Assembly (NCBI GenBank): GCA_050246635.1
Contig: JBFWVR010000009.1
Span: forward strand, 146,611 to 210,610
Origin: JBFWVR01 sp050246635
GTDB lineage: Bacteria; Acidobacteriota; Vicinamibacteria; Vicinamibacterales; UBA2999
Length of the DNA stretch: 64,000 bases
Direction of reading: 5' to 3'
Under the pieces are notes generated by a model, which worked only from the letters and a program-made list of their open reading frames with translations, was not told the origin of the DNA and did not search any database. Numbering within the stretch: the stretch's first letter is position 1; the number at the start of each line of letters is the position of its first letter. This document shows positions 38,396 to 48,303 of this stretch, one piece after another. Both the position numbers and the translations under genes were made by a program.

Positions 38396-38485
38396 GTCAC
38401 CAGATCACCAAATCACGAGATCACCAGATCACCAAATCACGAGATCACTAGATCACGAGATCACGAGATCACGAGATCACCAAAT
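38396..38485. repeat. 8-bp tandem repeat (ATCACCAG/ATCACGAG)
   Basis: About eleven units of ATCAC(C/G/T)A(G/A), running to the stop codon of the leftward UPF0182 gene. Same unit as 15601-15711. Confidence 0.9.
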
Positions 38486-41227
38486 CTATTGAGGCCTCAT
38501 GCGGTCGATGATCTCGCCGAGCCGCTTGATCTCTTCCCCATACGTGGCCCAGTCACCCGCCCGTTGCGCGGCGATGGCACGTTCGTAGGCCTGGCGGGCC
38601 TGCTCGGCCAGCGCAGGGGAGACGGCGGCGCCGGGCTGTGGCGCACCGGGCCCCGGTCCCGTGGCCGGGGGTTGGGCCATGCCGCCGGGCGCGCCCTGCG
38701 CGGTCTCCTGGGGCTCTTGCGGCGGTGACGGGCCGCCGAACAGCCGGGCGAGCCCCTCATCGAGCGTGCGTTCCATCACGATGCGGTTCTGGTACGCGAC
38801 GATCACGCGCGTGAGCTCGGGAATGCGCCCGGACTGCGCCCGCAAGTACAGCGGCCGCACGTAGATCAGTGACTCCTCGATGGGAATCACCATCAACGTG
38901 CCCTGGATCACCTCGGAACCCTGCTGGTTCCAGAGCGTGATCTGCGGCGAGATCACCTGGTCCTGGTTGATGCGCGCGACGACCTGCCGCGGGCCGAACA
39001 CCAGTTTCTGCTTGGGGAACTGGAAGACTTGCAGCTCGCCGTAGTGCGCCCCGTCGCTCCGGGCCACCATCCACGACGCCAGGTTGTCGCGGCGGCGCGG
39101 CGTGAACGGCAGCATCTGGATGAACTCGGCCTCGTCCTGGCCGGGCAGCTTCATGATCGTGTAGTACGGCTCCATGCGGACCGTCTCGCCGCTGCGGTCG
39201 ATGGAGGGCACCTCCCATTGGTCTTCCTTGTTGTAGAAGACCGACGGGTTCGTCATGTGGTAGGTCGAGTACACGTTCGCCTGCAGGCGGAAGATCCCCT
39301 CGGGATAGCGGACGTGCGCGCGGAGCCCCGCGGGCATCTCGTCGATCGGCCGGAGCAGCGACGGGAAGACCGCGTCGAGCGTGCGGACGAGCGGGTCCTC
39401 CGGTTCCGCGACGTAGAACGTCGTGGTGCCCTGGTAGGCGTCGACCACCACCTTGACCGAATTGCGGATGTAGTTGATGCCGGGCGCCGCGTCGGTCGAG
39501 TACGGGTACTGCGAGGAGACGGTGTAGGCATCCTGCATCCAGAACAGCCGTCCGTCGCTGACGACGAGGTACGGGTCGTCGTCCAGGTAGAGGAAGGGCG
39601 CGATCTTGTTCACGCGACGCCGGATCTGGCGGTCGAAGAGGATCCGGCTCTCGCTGGTGATGTCGTCGCTCAGCGCGATCTGGTACGCGCGGAAGTGCGC
39701 GGCGAAGAGCAGCTTTTTCCAGAGGCTGTCGAGCAGCACCCCGCCCTGGCCGTCGTACTCGGTGAAGACGTTGTCGTCCCCCTTCGGGTAGTGGAACTCC
39801 CGCGCGCGGGTCCGCACGATCACGTAGTCGTTCGACAGCTCGCCGTAGTAGATCGACGGCTGGGTCACCTCGAGGTCGGTCGTGGACACCGGCGGCAGGT
39901 CGCGGATGAAGAGCACGGGCAGGCCTTCCGCGGTGACCTGGTTCACGGGCCCGAGCGTCAGCCCGTGGCCGTGTGTGAACACGAGGCGCTCGTTGATCCA
40001 GGTGCGGTTGGGCAGCGCCGTGGGGTTCAGCTCCCGTGCCGAGAGCATCACCTGCCGGTAGTGGCCGTCGAGGTCGTACCGGTCGTTGTCGACCGAGATG
40101 AAGTCGTAGTAGGTGCGGATCTCCTGGATCTGCCCGAACGTCTCGAGCAGCGGCTGGTGGTCCCACAGCCGCACGTTGTCGAGCGTGGCGCGGTTCTGCT
40201 CGATGTCGGTCCGCGTGAGCTCGGCGTCGCCGCTGATCTCCCGTTCCTCGACGCGGTCGAGCGCGAAGCCCTGGCGGGTGCCGGCGATGTTGTGCTCGAT
40301 GTACGGGGCCTCGCGCGCCTGCTCGTTGGGCGCGACGACGAACCGCTGGAGAAAGCCGGCGTAGAGCTCCCCGCCGCCGGCGGCGATCACGTAAAGCACG
40401 GCCGCGGCGGGCAGGGCCCAGCGGGCCGACCCGCGCGCATGCGCGAGGGACAGCCCGACCCCCACGAGCGACGCCGCCACGAGCACCCACGCCGCGGGCA
40501 GCCGGCCGTGGACGTCGGCGTAGCTCGCGCCCTGGATGATGCCGGACGGGCTCAGCAGGAGGTTGGGACGGTCGAGCCAGGCGCCAAACGCCAGGACGAC
40601 GAAGGCGGCCGCGGCGAGCAGGGCGCCGTGGCGGACGACCCGTGGGGAAATCCGGAAGCCGAACGGCGTGAGGCCCAGCTCGCCCGCCATGACGTAGAGC
40701 GCGCCGGAGCCGGCGGCAGCCAGCACGACGAGCACCATGGCCAGGTTGCGAGCCAGCTCCAGGATGGGCAACGTGAACACGTAGAACCCGGCGTCGTGTC
40801 CGAGGATCGGGTCGGCCTGGCCGAAGGGCACGGCATGCCACCACGACAGCACGGTGAGCCACTCGCCGGCCGGATAGAGCGCGACGAGGACCGACGCGCC
40901 CAACGCGACCGCCGTCGCCAGCGGGCGGATCTGATCCCGCGTCGGCAGCGCGATCGTGAGCCCCTCGCGCGTGGTGAAGGTCGCGGGCGTCGCCGACATG
41001 GCGCCGAGGGCGTGGCGCAGGTGCAGCAGCAGCCACACGGCGGCCACCAGGAACGCGGCGCCCCCGAGCAGGAACTCCCACTGCAGGCCCGTCAGGAAGA
41101 CGCCGCGGTACCCGAGCGCACCGAACCACAGCCAGTCCACCGCGAAATCCGTCGCGGAGGGCAGCACGAAGAACGCGAGGGCGCCGGCCAGCAGCAGGCC
41201 GACGCGGAGGGAGGGGGAACTTGGCAT
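38486..41227 (-). CDS. UPF0182 family integral membrane protein
   Basis: A 913-residue protein. The N-terminal third contains about seven transmembrane helices (first at 7-25, FAVDWLWFGALGYRGVF between, then more to about residue 290). The rest is a large, probably extracytoplasmic domain with family landmarks such as RLFWMQDAYTVSSQYPYS (key WMQDAYT), INYIRNSVKVVVDAY and EPYYTIMKLPG. The function of UPF0182/COG1615 proteins is unknown. The last 80 residues are Pro/Gln/Ala-rich followed by an amphipathic helix (EQARQAYERAIAAQRAGDW). It is a single leftward gene whose stop abuts a tandem repeat. Confidence 0.9.
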   Translation of the reverse strand: MPSSPSLRVGLLLAGALAFFVLPSATDFAVDWLWFGALGYRGVFLTGLQWEFLLGGAAFLVAAVWLLLHLRHALGAMSATPATFTTREGLTIALPTRDQIRPLATAVALGASVLVALYPAGEWLTVLSWWHAVPFGQADPILGHDAGFYVFTLPILELARNLAMVLVVLAAAGSGALYVMAGELGLTPFGFRISPRVVRHGALLAAAAFVVLAFGAWLDRPNLLLSPSGIIQGASYADVHGRLPAAWVLVAASLVGVGLSLAHARGSARWALPAAAVLYVIAAGGGELYAGFLQRFVVAPNEQAREAPYIEHNIAGTRQGFALDRVEEREISGDAELTRTDIEQNRATLDNVRLWDHQPLLETFGQIQEIRTYYDFISVDNDRYDLDGHYRQVMLSARELNPTALPNRTWINERLVFTHGHGLTLGPVNQVTAEGLPVLFIRDLPPVSTTDLEVTQPSIYYGELSNDYVIVRTRAREFHYPKGDDNVFTEYDGQGGVLLDSLWKKLLFAAHFRAYQIALSDDITSESRILFDRQIRRRVNKIAPFLYLDDDPYLVVSDGRLFWMQDAYTVSSQYPYSTDAAPGINYIRNSVKVVVDAYQGTTTFYVAEPEDPLVRTLDAVFPSLLRPIDEMPAGLRAHVRYPEGIFRLQANVYSTYHMTNPSVFYNKEDQWEVPSIDRSGETVRMEPYYTIMKLPGQDEAEFIQMLPFTPRRRDNLASWMVARSDGAHYGELQVFQFPKQKLVFGPRQVVARINQDQVISPQITLWNQQGSEVIQGTLMVIPIEESLIYVRPLYLRAQSGRIPELTRVIVAYQNRIVMERTLDEGLARLFGGPSPPQEPQETAQGAPGGMAQPPATGPGPGAPQPGAAVSPALAEQARQAYERAIAAQRAGDWATYGEEIKRLGEIIDRMRPQ

Positions 41228-41281
41228 CGGACCTCGGCCCGATCATGACAGAACGCGCGGGGGCGTGCCACCCCGGGACGG

Positions 41282-41671
41282 CTACTGGTCGTCGCCGCGC
41301 TTCTTGCGCAGGATGGCGCGGCGGTCGCGCCGGTCGGGACGCCCGGGTGGGGTGGCCATCGCGCGGAACAGCCGCTCCTGCCGGCGCATCGCGATCTCCT
41401 CGTCGGTCGGCTTCGGCGTGGTGTCCTCGTAGAGCGCCCGGGCCTCGGCCCGGGCGACGTGGCGGTCAGCGAGCGCGCGCACGACCAGCGTCTGCTTGCG
41501 GCCCAGCGGGCGGCTGATGACGAGCTCGTCGCCGACGCGCAGCTCGCGGTGCGGCTTCGCGTCCGCGCCGTTCACCGTGACCTTGCTGAGCTTGCAGGCG
41601 CGCTGCGCTTCCGACCGTGTCTTGAAGAGGCAGGCGACGTCGAGCCAGACATCGAGTCGTACGGTATCCAC
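41282..41671 (-). CDS. S4-domain RNA-binding protein (Hsp15/HslR-like)
   Basis: A 129-residue basic protein. Residues 1-60 form an S4 RNA-binding domain: RLDVWLDVACLFKTRSEAQRACKLSKVTVNG (key parts RLDVWL and VTVNG), then RVGDELVI. The tail is strongly charged (RRQERLF, RRDRRAILRKKRG). This matches the heat-shock protein Hsp15 family, which binds stalled 50S subunits that carry nascent chains. Expected location is the cytoplasm, on ribosomes. It reads leftward, 54 bp upstream of UPF0182, possibly in the same unit. Confidence 0.88.
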   Translation of the reverse strand: MDTVRLDVWLDVACLFKTRSEAQRACKLSKVTVNGADAKPHRELRVGDELVISRPLGRKQTLVVRALADRHVARAEARALYEDTTPKPTDEEIAMRRQERLFRAMATPPGRPDRRDRRAILRKKRGDDQ

Positions 41672-41691
41672 CGTACCCAGATTACGTGAGT

Positions 41692-41869
41692 AAGGCAGAA
41701 GGCAGAAGGCAGAAACGGAGACGGCGCGAAGAGACGCCGGCGAGTTCCGCGTCAGGAATCAACCGTCAATCGCGAGTCTTCGATCTGCCTTCTCAAATCT
41801 GCAATCTGAGATGGCAGGCGCCAGCGGGCCTGTCTCCGTGTCTCCGTGTCTCCGTGTCTCCGTGCGTGC
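41692..41869. repeat. Two short tandem repeats in one gap
   Basis: Three AGAAGGC-type units at 41692-41714 and four to five units of the 8-bp TCTCCGTG at 41831-41869. The 8-bp unit is the reverse complement of the one at 59624-59655. The rest of the 219-bp gap is unremarkable. Confidence 0.85.
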
Positions 41870-41890
41870 ATTTGCGAGGAGAAGCGCACC

Positions 41891-42361
41891 CTACTCTTTC
41901 GTCACGAACTCCCGCTCGGGGTGCCGGACGGTCAGCACCGGGCACGGGGCCTTGCGTACGATCCGTTCGGCGACGCTGCCCATGACCATGTGGCCGAGCG
42001 GCCCGCGGCCGTGCGTGCCCATCACGATCAGATCGACCTGCTGCTCCTCGGCATAGCGGAGCAGCTCCACGACGGGGTGGCCCAGGATGGTGCAGACCTT
42101 CGCATGGCTGGCGGCCCGTTCGGCCTCGGGCAGCGCCTCGTCCAGCCGGTGCGCGGCGTCCTGCTGCCACTGCTCCTGGAGGGAGGCGAGGGAGAAGCCG
42201 TAGGCCTCGACGGCCCAGGGCTGGGCGAACGGCTCCTGGACGACGTGCACCAGGTGCAGGGTGGCGTCGAACTTCTCCGCGAGGGCGCGGCCGTAGCGCA
42301 GGGCCACTTCCGACGTCTCGCTGAAGTCCGTCGGGACGAGGACCGACTTGAGGGTGATCAT
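41891..42361 (-). CDS. Universal stress protein (UspA family)
   Basis: A 156-residue alpha/beta protein. It opens with SVLVPTDFSETSEVAL and ends with the nucleotide-binding motif GTHGRGPLGHMVMGSVAERI (G-2X-G-9X-G-S), then APCPVLTV, so it is the ATP-binding type. These proteins help cells survive stress, often at low oxygen. ATG at 42361 is chosen, with GGAGG at good spacing; the upstream open frame is not conserved. It is divergent from the hydrogenase operon, with a shared 230-bp control region, so co-regulation is plausible. Confidence 0.92.
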   Translation of the reverse strand: MITLKSVLVPTDFSETSEVALRYGRALAEKFDATLHLVHVVQEPFAQPWAVEAYGFSLASLQEQWQQDAAHRLDEALPEAERAASHAKVCTILGHPVVELLRYAEEQQVDLIVMGTHGRGPLGHMVMGSVAERIVRKAPCPVLTVRHPEREFVTKE

Positions 42362-42386
42362 CGTTGCCTCCGTACGACGAGGCGCT

Positions 42387-42401
42387 GCAAACGGCAGGCC
42401 G
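42387..42401 (-). promoter_or_regulatory. Weak sigma-54-like site for universal stress gene
   Basis: On the minus strand, CGGCCT-N5-TTGC. The GG and GC are correctly 10 bp apart and the -12 part is perfect, but three of six -24 bases differ from TGGCAC. It would start transcription about 15 bp before the usp ATG. Confidence 0.3.
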
Positions 42402-42431
42402 CGACGATGCCCCGCGTCGCGGGCCAAACGC

Positions 42432-42443
42432 CGCCGATCGGCG
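42432..42443. promoter_or_regulatory. Perfect 12-bp palindrome in hydrogenase/usp control region
   Basis: CGCCGATCGGCG, about 130 bp upstream of the expected hybO transcription start, the usual distance for an enhancer-binding protein acting on sigma-54. A second small palindrome, GAACGTTC, is at 42533-42540. Neither is matched to a known regulator. Confidence 0.35.
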
Positions 42444-42546
42444 AGCCGTTGTCAGCCACCTTGCGGGAATCCGGCAAGACACCGGGGATTGGGGAGCCAG
42501 GCCGGGCCGGGTTCCGTGTTTGCGGACGAATTGAACGTTCGGTTGA

Positions 42547-42562
42547 TGGCATTCATGTTGCT
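42547..42562 (+). promoter_or_regulatory. Sigma-54 (-24/-12) promoter for the hydrogenase operon
   Basis: TGGCAT-N5-TTGCT matches TGGCAC-N5-TTGCW at ten of eleven positions, with the required GG and GC 10 bp apart. The start of transcription would be near 42573, 19 bp before hybO, leaving GGAGG in the leader. Confidence 0.72.
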
Positions 42563-42591
42563 CAGGTGCAGGTCAACACGGAGGCCGTCCA

Positions 42592-43725
42592 ATGGCGTGG
42601 TCCACCCGAGTCTATCCGATTCCTTCTTCGACTCCGCCGCTCGCGTCCGTCTCGCGCCGAGACTTCCTGAAGGTCTGCACGATGGCCGCGGCAGCCGTGG
42701 GGCTGTCGAACACGGCGGCGGCGCAGATCGCGGATGCGGTTGCGGCGGGCGCGCGCCCCTCGGTGATCTGGCTCCATTTCCAGGAGTGCACCGGGTGTAC
42801 GGAGTCCCTCCTGCGCACGTCCCATCCGGACGTCGCGGAGGTCATCCTCGATCTCATCTCCCTCGACTATCACGAGACGCTGATGGCCGCGGCCGGCCAC
42901 CAGGCCGAGAAGTCGCTGCACGACGCGATGGCCGCCAACGCCGGCAAGTACGTGCTGGTCGTCGAAGGCGCGATCCCGACGAAGGAAGACGGGATCTACT
43001 GCAAGATTGGCGGGCGGACCGCCGTCGAGATCCTCAACGAGGCTGCCGACAAGGCCGGCGCCATCATCGCGATCGGGTCGTGCGCCTCGTGGGGCGGCAT
43101 CCCGTCCGCGGACCCCAACCCGACCGGCGCGCAGGGCGCTAACGCGATCCTGCCCGGCAAGACCGTCGTCACCATCCCGGGCTGCCCGGCCAACCCGTAC
43201 AACTTCCTCGGCGTGGTCCTGCAGTACGCGACCTTCGGCACGCTGCCGGCGCTCGACGCGCTCGGCCGGCCCGAGTTCGCCTACGGGCGGACCATCCACG
43301 AGCACTGCCCACGGCGCGCGCACTTCGACGCCGGCCGCTTCGTCGAGGAGTTCGGCGACGAGGGGCACCGCAACGGGTACTGCCTCTACAAGATGGGATG
43401 CAAGGGACCGCAGACCCACGCCAACTGCTCGGTCCTGCACTTCTGCGAGGTGGTGGACGCGTGGCCCATCGGGCTCGGCACGCCGTGTTTCGGCTGCACC
43501 GAGCAGAAGCTGGCCTTCCGGGTGCCGGCGTTCCAGACCGCGGAGATCGAGCGGCCCACGCCGCCCGACACGTATCCGCCCGTGCACGCGGACCAGGGCG
43601 TGGTCAGCCCGGTCGCGACCGGCGTGGCCGGCGTGATTGGCGGCGCGCTCATCGGGGCCGGCTACACCTGGTCGAAGAAGCTCGGCGACCAGCCGGAGCC
43701 GCCCGCGCCTGGCGCGAAGGAGTGA
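42592..43725 (+). CDS. hybO: [NiFe] hydrogenase small subunit (Hyd-2-like)
   Basis: A 377-residue electron-transfer subunit. A twin-arginine signal (SRRDFLK at 21-27) exports it folded with the large subunit. Fe-S ligands follow: CTGC at 66-69, GSCASWGG, PGCPANP, then EHC, CLYKMGC and the PCFGC region near the C-terminus. The proximal site is the plain CTGC form, not the extra-cysteine form of oxygen-tolerant enzymes. A C-terminal helix (SPVATGVAGVIGGALIGAGY) anchors it in the inner membrane. Gene order matches group 1c (E. coli Hyd-2). The ATG at 42592 has GGAGG 8 bp upstream and a sigma-54 promoter just before. Confidence 0.95.
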   Translation: MAWSTRVYPIPSSTPPLASVSRRDFLKVCTMAAAAVGLSNTAAAQIADAVAAGARPSVIWLHFQECTGCTESLLRTSHPDVAEVILDLISLDYHETLMAAAGHQAEKSLHDAMAANAGKYVLVVEGAIPTKEDGIYCKIGGRTAVEILNEAADKAGAIIAIGSCASWGGIPSADPNPTGAQGANAILPGKTVVTIPGCPANPYNFLGVVLQYATFGTLPALDALGRPEFAYGRTIHEHCPRRAHFDAGRFVEEFGDEGHRNGYCLYKMGCKGPQTHANCSVLHFCEVVDAWPIGLGTPCFGCTEQKLAFRVPAFQTAEIERPTPPDTYPPVHADQGVVSPVATGVAGVIGGALIGAGYTWSKKLGDQPEPPAPGAKE

Positions 43726-43729
43726 GGCC

Positions 43730-44632
43730 ATGGCCATCTCGAGACGCGCAGCGCTCAAGGCGATGGTCGCGGCGACCGGCACGGCCGCCGCGACGGCGGC
43801 CAGCACCGTGACGGCGTCGGCCGCGCAGGAGGCGCCCCAGGCGCCGCCCGACGCCGTCGGCATGCTGTACGACACGACCCGGTGCATCGGCTGCAAGGCG
43901 TGCGTCGTCGCGTGCGCGGACGCCAACGACCGCATCCGTGACACCGCCTGGTCGGACGGCAAGTGGCAGGCGCCGGTCGATCTGAACCAGAACACGAAGA
44001 ACATCATCAAGCTGTACGAAGAGGGGCCCTATCGCTCGTTCGTGAAGCAGCAGTGCATGCACTGCGTGGACCCGGCCTGCGTGAACGCCTGCATGCTCGG
44101 CTCGCTCAAGAAGCGCGAGTACGGGATCGTCACCTACGACCCGACCCTGTGCGTGGGCTGCCGGTACTGCCAGATGGCGTGCCCGTTCAACATCCCGAAG
44201 TTCGAGTGGACGAAGGCCTTCAACCCGAAGATCGTCAAGTGCGAGATGTGCAACCACCGGCTGGCCGAAGGCAAGGAGCCGGCGTGTTGTGAGGTCTGCC
44301 CGCGCGAGGCGGTGATCTTCGGCAAACGCGAGGACCTGCTCCGGGAGGCGCACCGGCGCCTGGAGGAGTTCCCGGACCGCTACATCCCGCGGGTCTACGG
44401 CGAGACCGAGGCCGGGGGCACGCAGGTGCTGTACCTGTCGCACGTCCCGTTCGACAAGATCGGGTTGCCCGACTACGGACCGGTGTCGGTGCCGACGACG
44501 CAGCGCACGATCCAGCACTCGCTTTACCAGGGCTTCATCGCCCCGGTGGCGCTCTACGGCGTGCTGGCCGCGGTGATGCTCAAGAACCGGAAGTCCGGTG
44601 AGGCGGCCGACGCCGGGGAGGACGAGGCATGA
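43730..44632 (+). CDS. hybA: Hydrogenase ferredoxin-like subunit HybA
   Basis: A 300-residue protein. A twin-arginine signal begins it (SRRAALK at 4-10, then an Ala-rich core). Four ferredoxin-type cysteine clusters follow: CIGCKACVVAC, CMHCVDPACVNAC, CVGCRYCQMAC and CEMCNHR...CCEVCP. A C-terminal helix (GFIAPVALYGVLAAVML) anchors it. It relays electrons from the small subunit to HybB at the periplasmic face. ATG at 43730, 4 bp after hybO, follows GGAGTGAGG; the frame is open upstream, but only as a shadow of hybO. Its stop overlaps hybB as ATGA. Confidence 0.95.
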   Translation: MAISRRAALKAMVAATGTAAATAASTVTASAAQEAPQAPPDAVGMLYDTTRCIGCKACVVACADANDRIRDTAWSDGKWQAPVDLNQNTKNIIKLYEEGPYRSFVKQQCMHCVDPACVNACMLGSLKKREYGIVTYDPTLCVGCRYCQMACPFNIPKFEWTKAFNPKIVKCEMCNHRLAEGKEPACCEVCPREAVIFGKREDLLREAHRRLEEFPDRYIPRVYGETEAGGTQVLYLSHVPFDKIGLPDYGPVSVPTTQRTIQHSLYQGFIAPVALYGVLAAVMLKNRKSGEAADAGEDEA

Positions 44633-45840
44633 GCGCGCACACCTTGGCGGAGCGGCCGGCGCCGGTCGGCGGGAAGTTCTTCACCCCCGCCGTGATGCCG
44701 GTGGCCGTGATCGCGGGGCTGGGTGTCCTGGCGATCCTGTACCGGTTCGCCTTCGGCCTCGGCGCCAGCACGGCGCTCAACGACGGCTATCCCTGGGGGC
44801 TCTGGATTGCCTTCGACGTCGTGACCGGCACCGCGCTGGCCTGCGGCGGGTACGCGATGGCGATTCTCGTCTACATCGCCAACAAGGGGGAGTATCATCC
44901 GCTCGTTCGCCCGGCGCTGCTGACCAGTGCGTTCGGGTACACGATGGCCGGCCTCTCGGTGGTGCTCGACGTCGGCCGGTACTGGTTGATCTGGAAGGTG
45001 CCGATCTACTTCTGGCACTGGAACTTCAACTCGGTGCTCCTCGAGGTCGCGCTCTGCATCATGGCCTACACGGTCGTCCTGTGGATCGAGCTGAGCCCGG
45101 CGTTCCTCGAGCGTGGACGGACGGCGCCGATCCCGTGGGTGCGTGACTTCAGCGAGAAGGCGCTGCCCATCATGCGCAAGGCGCTGCTCTGGTTCATCGC
45201 CCTCGGCATGCTGCTGCCGACGATGCACCAGTCCTCGCTGGGATCGCTCCTCCTGCTGAGCGGCCCGCGCCTGCACCCCCTGTGGAACACCGGGTTCCTG
45301 CCGCTGCTGTTCCTCATCTCCTGCATCGGCATGGGCTATGCCGCCGTGGTGCTCGAGGGCGCGATTTCGTCCGGCGCGCTGCGGCGCGCGCCCGAGCGTG
45401 ACATCCTCGCCGGCGTCGGCCGGTATGTCGCGTTCGTCGGCGTCGCCTACGTCGTGCTGCGCGTCGGCGACCTGGCCTGGCGCGGCCAGCTGGCGGCGCT
45501 CTTCGCCTTCGACAAGTACTCGATCCTCTCGCTGCTGGAACTGGGGCTGTTCGTGGCCGGCCCGCTGATGCTGGCGACCGACGCCCAGCGGCGGCGCTAC
45601 GGCAACCTCGTGCGGGCCGCGATGGTCCTCATCCTCGCCGGCGGGATGTATCGCTTCGACGTCTTCCTGGTCGCCTTCAACCCGGGCGCCCACTGGTCGT
45701 ACTTCCCGAGCGTGGGTGAGACGCTGGTCACCGCGGGCCTCATCGCGCTGGAGATCCTCGGGTACATCTTCATTGTCAGGAACTTCCCGATCCTGGCCGG
45801 GCGTCCGGCGGGGAAGGGGCGCGCCGCGGCCGCCTCGTAA
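44629..45840 (+). CDS. hybB: Hydrogenase integral membrane subunit HybB (NrfD/PsrC family)
   Basis: A 403-residue polytopic membrane protein with about ten helices, of the NrfD/HybB family. The first helix starts near residue 23 (AVIAGLGVLAILYRF). The family segment WGLWIAFDVVTGTALACGGYA (key WGLWIAFD) is at about 45-65. It receives electrons from HybA and reduces quinone; in E. coli Hyd-2 it may also couple to the proton gradient. It overlaps hybA by 4 bp. The large subunit gene begins 74 bp after its stop, with GAAGGGAG as ribosome site. Confidence 0.93.
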   Translation: MSAHTLAERPAPVGGKFFTPAVMPVAVIAGLGVLAILYRFAFGLGASTALNDGYPWGLWIAFDVVTGTALACGGYAMAILVYIANKGEYHPLVRPALLTSAFGYTMAGLSVVLDVGRYWLIWKVPIYFWHWNFNSVLLEVALCIMAYTVVLWIELSPAFLERGRTAPIPWVRDFSEKALPIMRKALLWFIALGMLLPTMHQSSLGSLLLLSGPRLHPLWNTGFLPLLFLISCIGMGYAAVVLEGAISSGALRRAPERDILAGVGRYVAFVGVAYVVLRVGDLAWRGQLAALFAFDKYSILSLLELGLFVAGPLMLATDAQRRRYGNLVRAAMVLILAGGMYRFDVFLVAFNPGAHWSYFPSVGETLVTAGLIALEILGYIFIVRNFPILAGRPAGKGRAAAAS

Positions 45841-45914
45841 GGGCCGCATCGTCTGGTTGAGCACGAGGGGTCCCTGCCGGACAGGCCCGAGACTCCATTC
45901 GAAGGGAGCACGTA

Positions 45915-47642
<1,728 letters not shown>

Positions 47643-47650
47643 CGCAGGCA

Positions 47651-47681
47651 GGGAAAAGGGGACGGACAGTCCCCTTTTCCC
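47651..47681. repeat. Hairpin repeat after hybC
   Basis: Perfect 13-bp arms GGGAAAAGGGGAC (47651-47663) and GTCCCCTTTTCCC (47669-47681), with a 5-nt loop, 8 bp after the hybC stop. It resembles the GGGGTC-type repeats at 28664 and 38331 but is shorter. It could lower read-through into hybD. Confidence 0.8.
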
Positions 47682-47702
47682 TTGTTTCTGCCTTCCGGTG
47701 CC

Positions 47703-47748
47703 AATTCAGAATTCCGTTCTTGATTCCGTTTTCTTGATTCTCAATTCC
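47703..47748. repeat. A+T-rich TTCTTGATTC repeat
   Basis: A 46-bp A+T-rich stretch with two TTCTTGATTC units, nearly identical to the outer arm at 28797-28825. Diverged copies are at 56704-56744 and 63889-63937. It lies 19 bp before the hybD start. Confidence 0.82.
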
Positions 47749-47767
47749 GCAGGCAAGAGTCCCCACC

Positions 47768-48295
47768 ATGCGCATTTCAATCCTCGGGCTCGGCAACGTC
47801 CTGATGGGTGACGACGGCTTCGGGCCGTATGTCATCGAGCACCTGCGGGCCCACTACGAGTTCGCGGAGGAGGTCGAGCTCGAGGACCTCGGCACCCCGG
47901 GGCTCGACCTGGTGCCGTTCCTGGCCGACACCGACCGGGTGATCCTCGTCGACACCGTGCTTGCCGGCGCCGAGCCGGGCACGCTGCGGCTCTACGACCA
48001 GGCCGACGTGGTCCGGCACATGCCCGGGCCCCGCACCGGTCCGCACGAGCCGGGCGTCAAGGCCACGCTGCTCACGCTGCAGATTGCGGATCGCGGGCCG
48101 GCGGAGCTGGTGCTCGTGGGGGTCGTGCCCGGGCGGGTCGGCATGGAGCCCGGCCTGACGCCGGCGGTGCGCGCCGCCGTGCCCGCGGCGGTGGACGCCG
48201 TCCTGGAGACGCTGGCGCGATTCGGGCGTCCGGCCACGCCACGGTCCGTGCCGCTCCCTGTCGACGCCTGGTGGGACCGCGCCGTCGAGGCGTAG
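47768..48295 (+). CDS. hybD: Hydrogenase maturation endopeptidase HybD
   Basis: A 175-residue protease of the HyaD/HybD family. It begins ISILGLGNVLMGDDGFGPY, with an acidic residue at the family's first nickel-ligand position (Asp15 or Asp16). Next are LEDLGTPGLDL with the second Asp, and the histidine segment RTGPHEPGVK. It checks that nickel is loaded into HybC and then removes the C-terminal tail. It is cytoplasmic. It lies 125 bp after hybC, separated by two repeats, and 8 bp before the Rieske gene, so it may have partial transcription of its own. Confidence 0.93.
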   Translation: MRISILGLGNVLMGDDGFGPYVIEHLRAHYEFAEEVELEDLGTPGLDLVPFLADTDRVILVDTVLAGAEPGTLRLYDQADVVRHMPGPRTGPHEPGVKATLLTLQIADRGPAELVLVGVVPGRVGMEPGLTPAVRAAVPAAVDAVLETLARFGRPATPRSVPLPVDAWWDRAVEA

Positions 48296-48303
48296 GGGAC
48301 GAC

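Noticed and set aside
42543..42556. FNR-type box TTGAT-N4-TTCAT before hybO
   Set aside because: Only one half-site fits, and it overlaps the much better sigma-54 match at 42547-42562.
42592..43725. Oxygen-tolerant (group 1d) hydrogenase
   Set aside because: The proximal cluster motif is CTGC without the two extra cysteines that define the oxygen-tolerant type, and the gene order follows Hyd-2.
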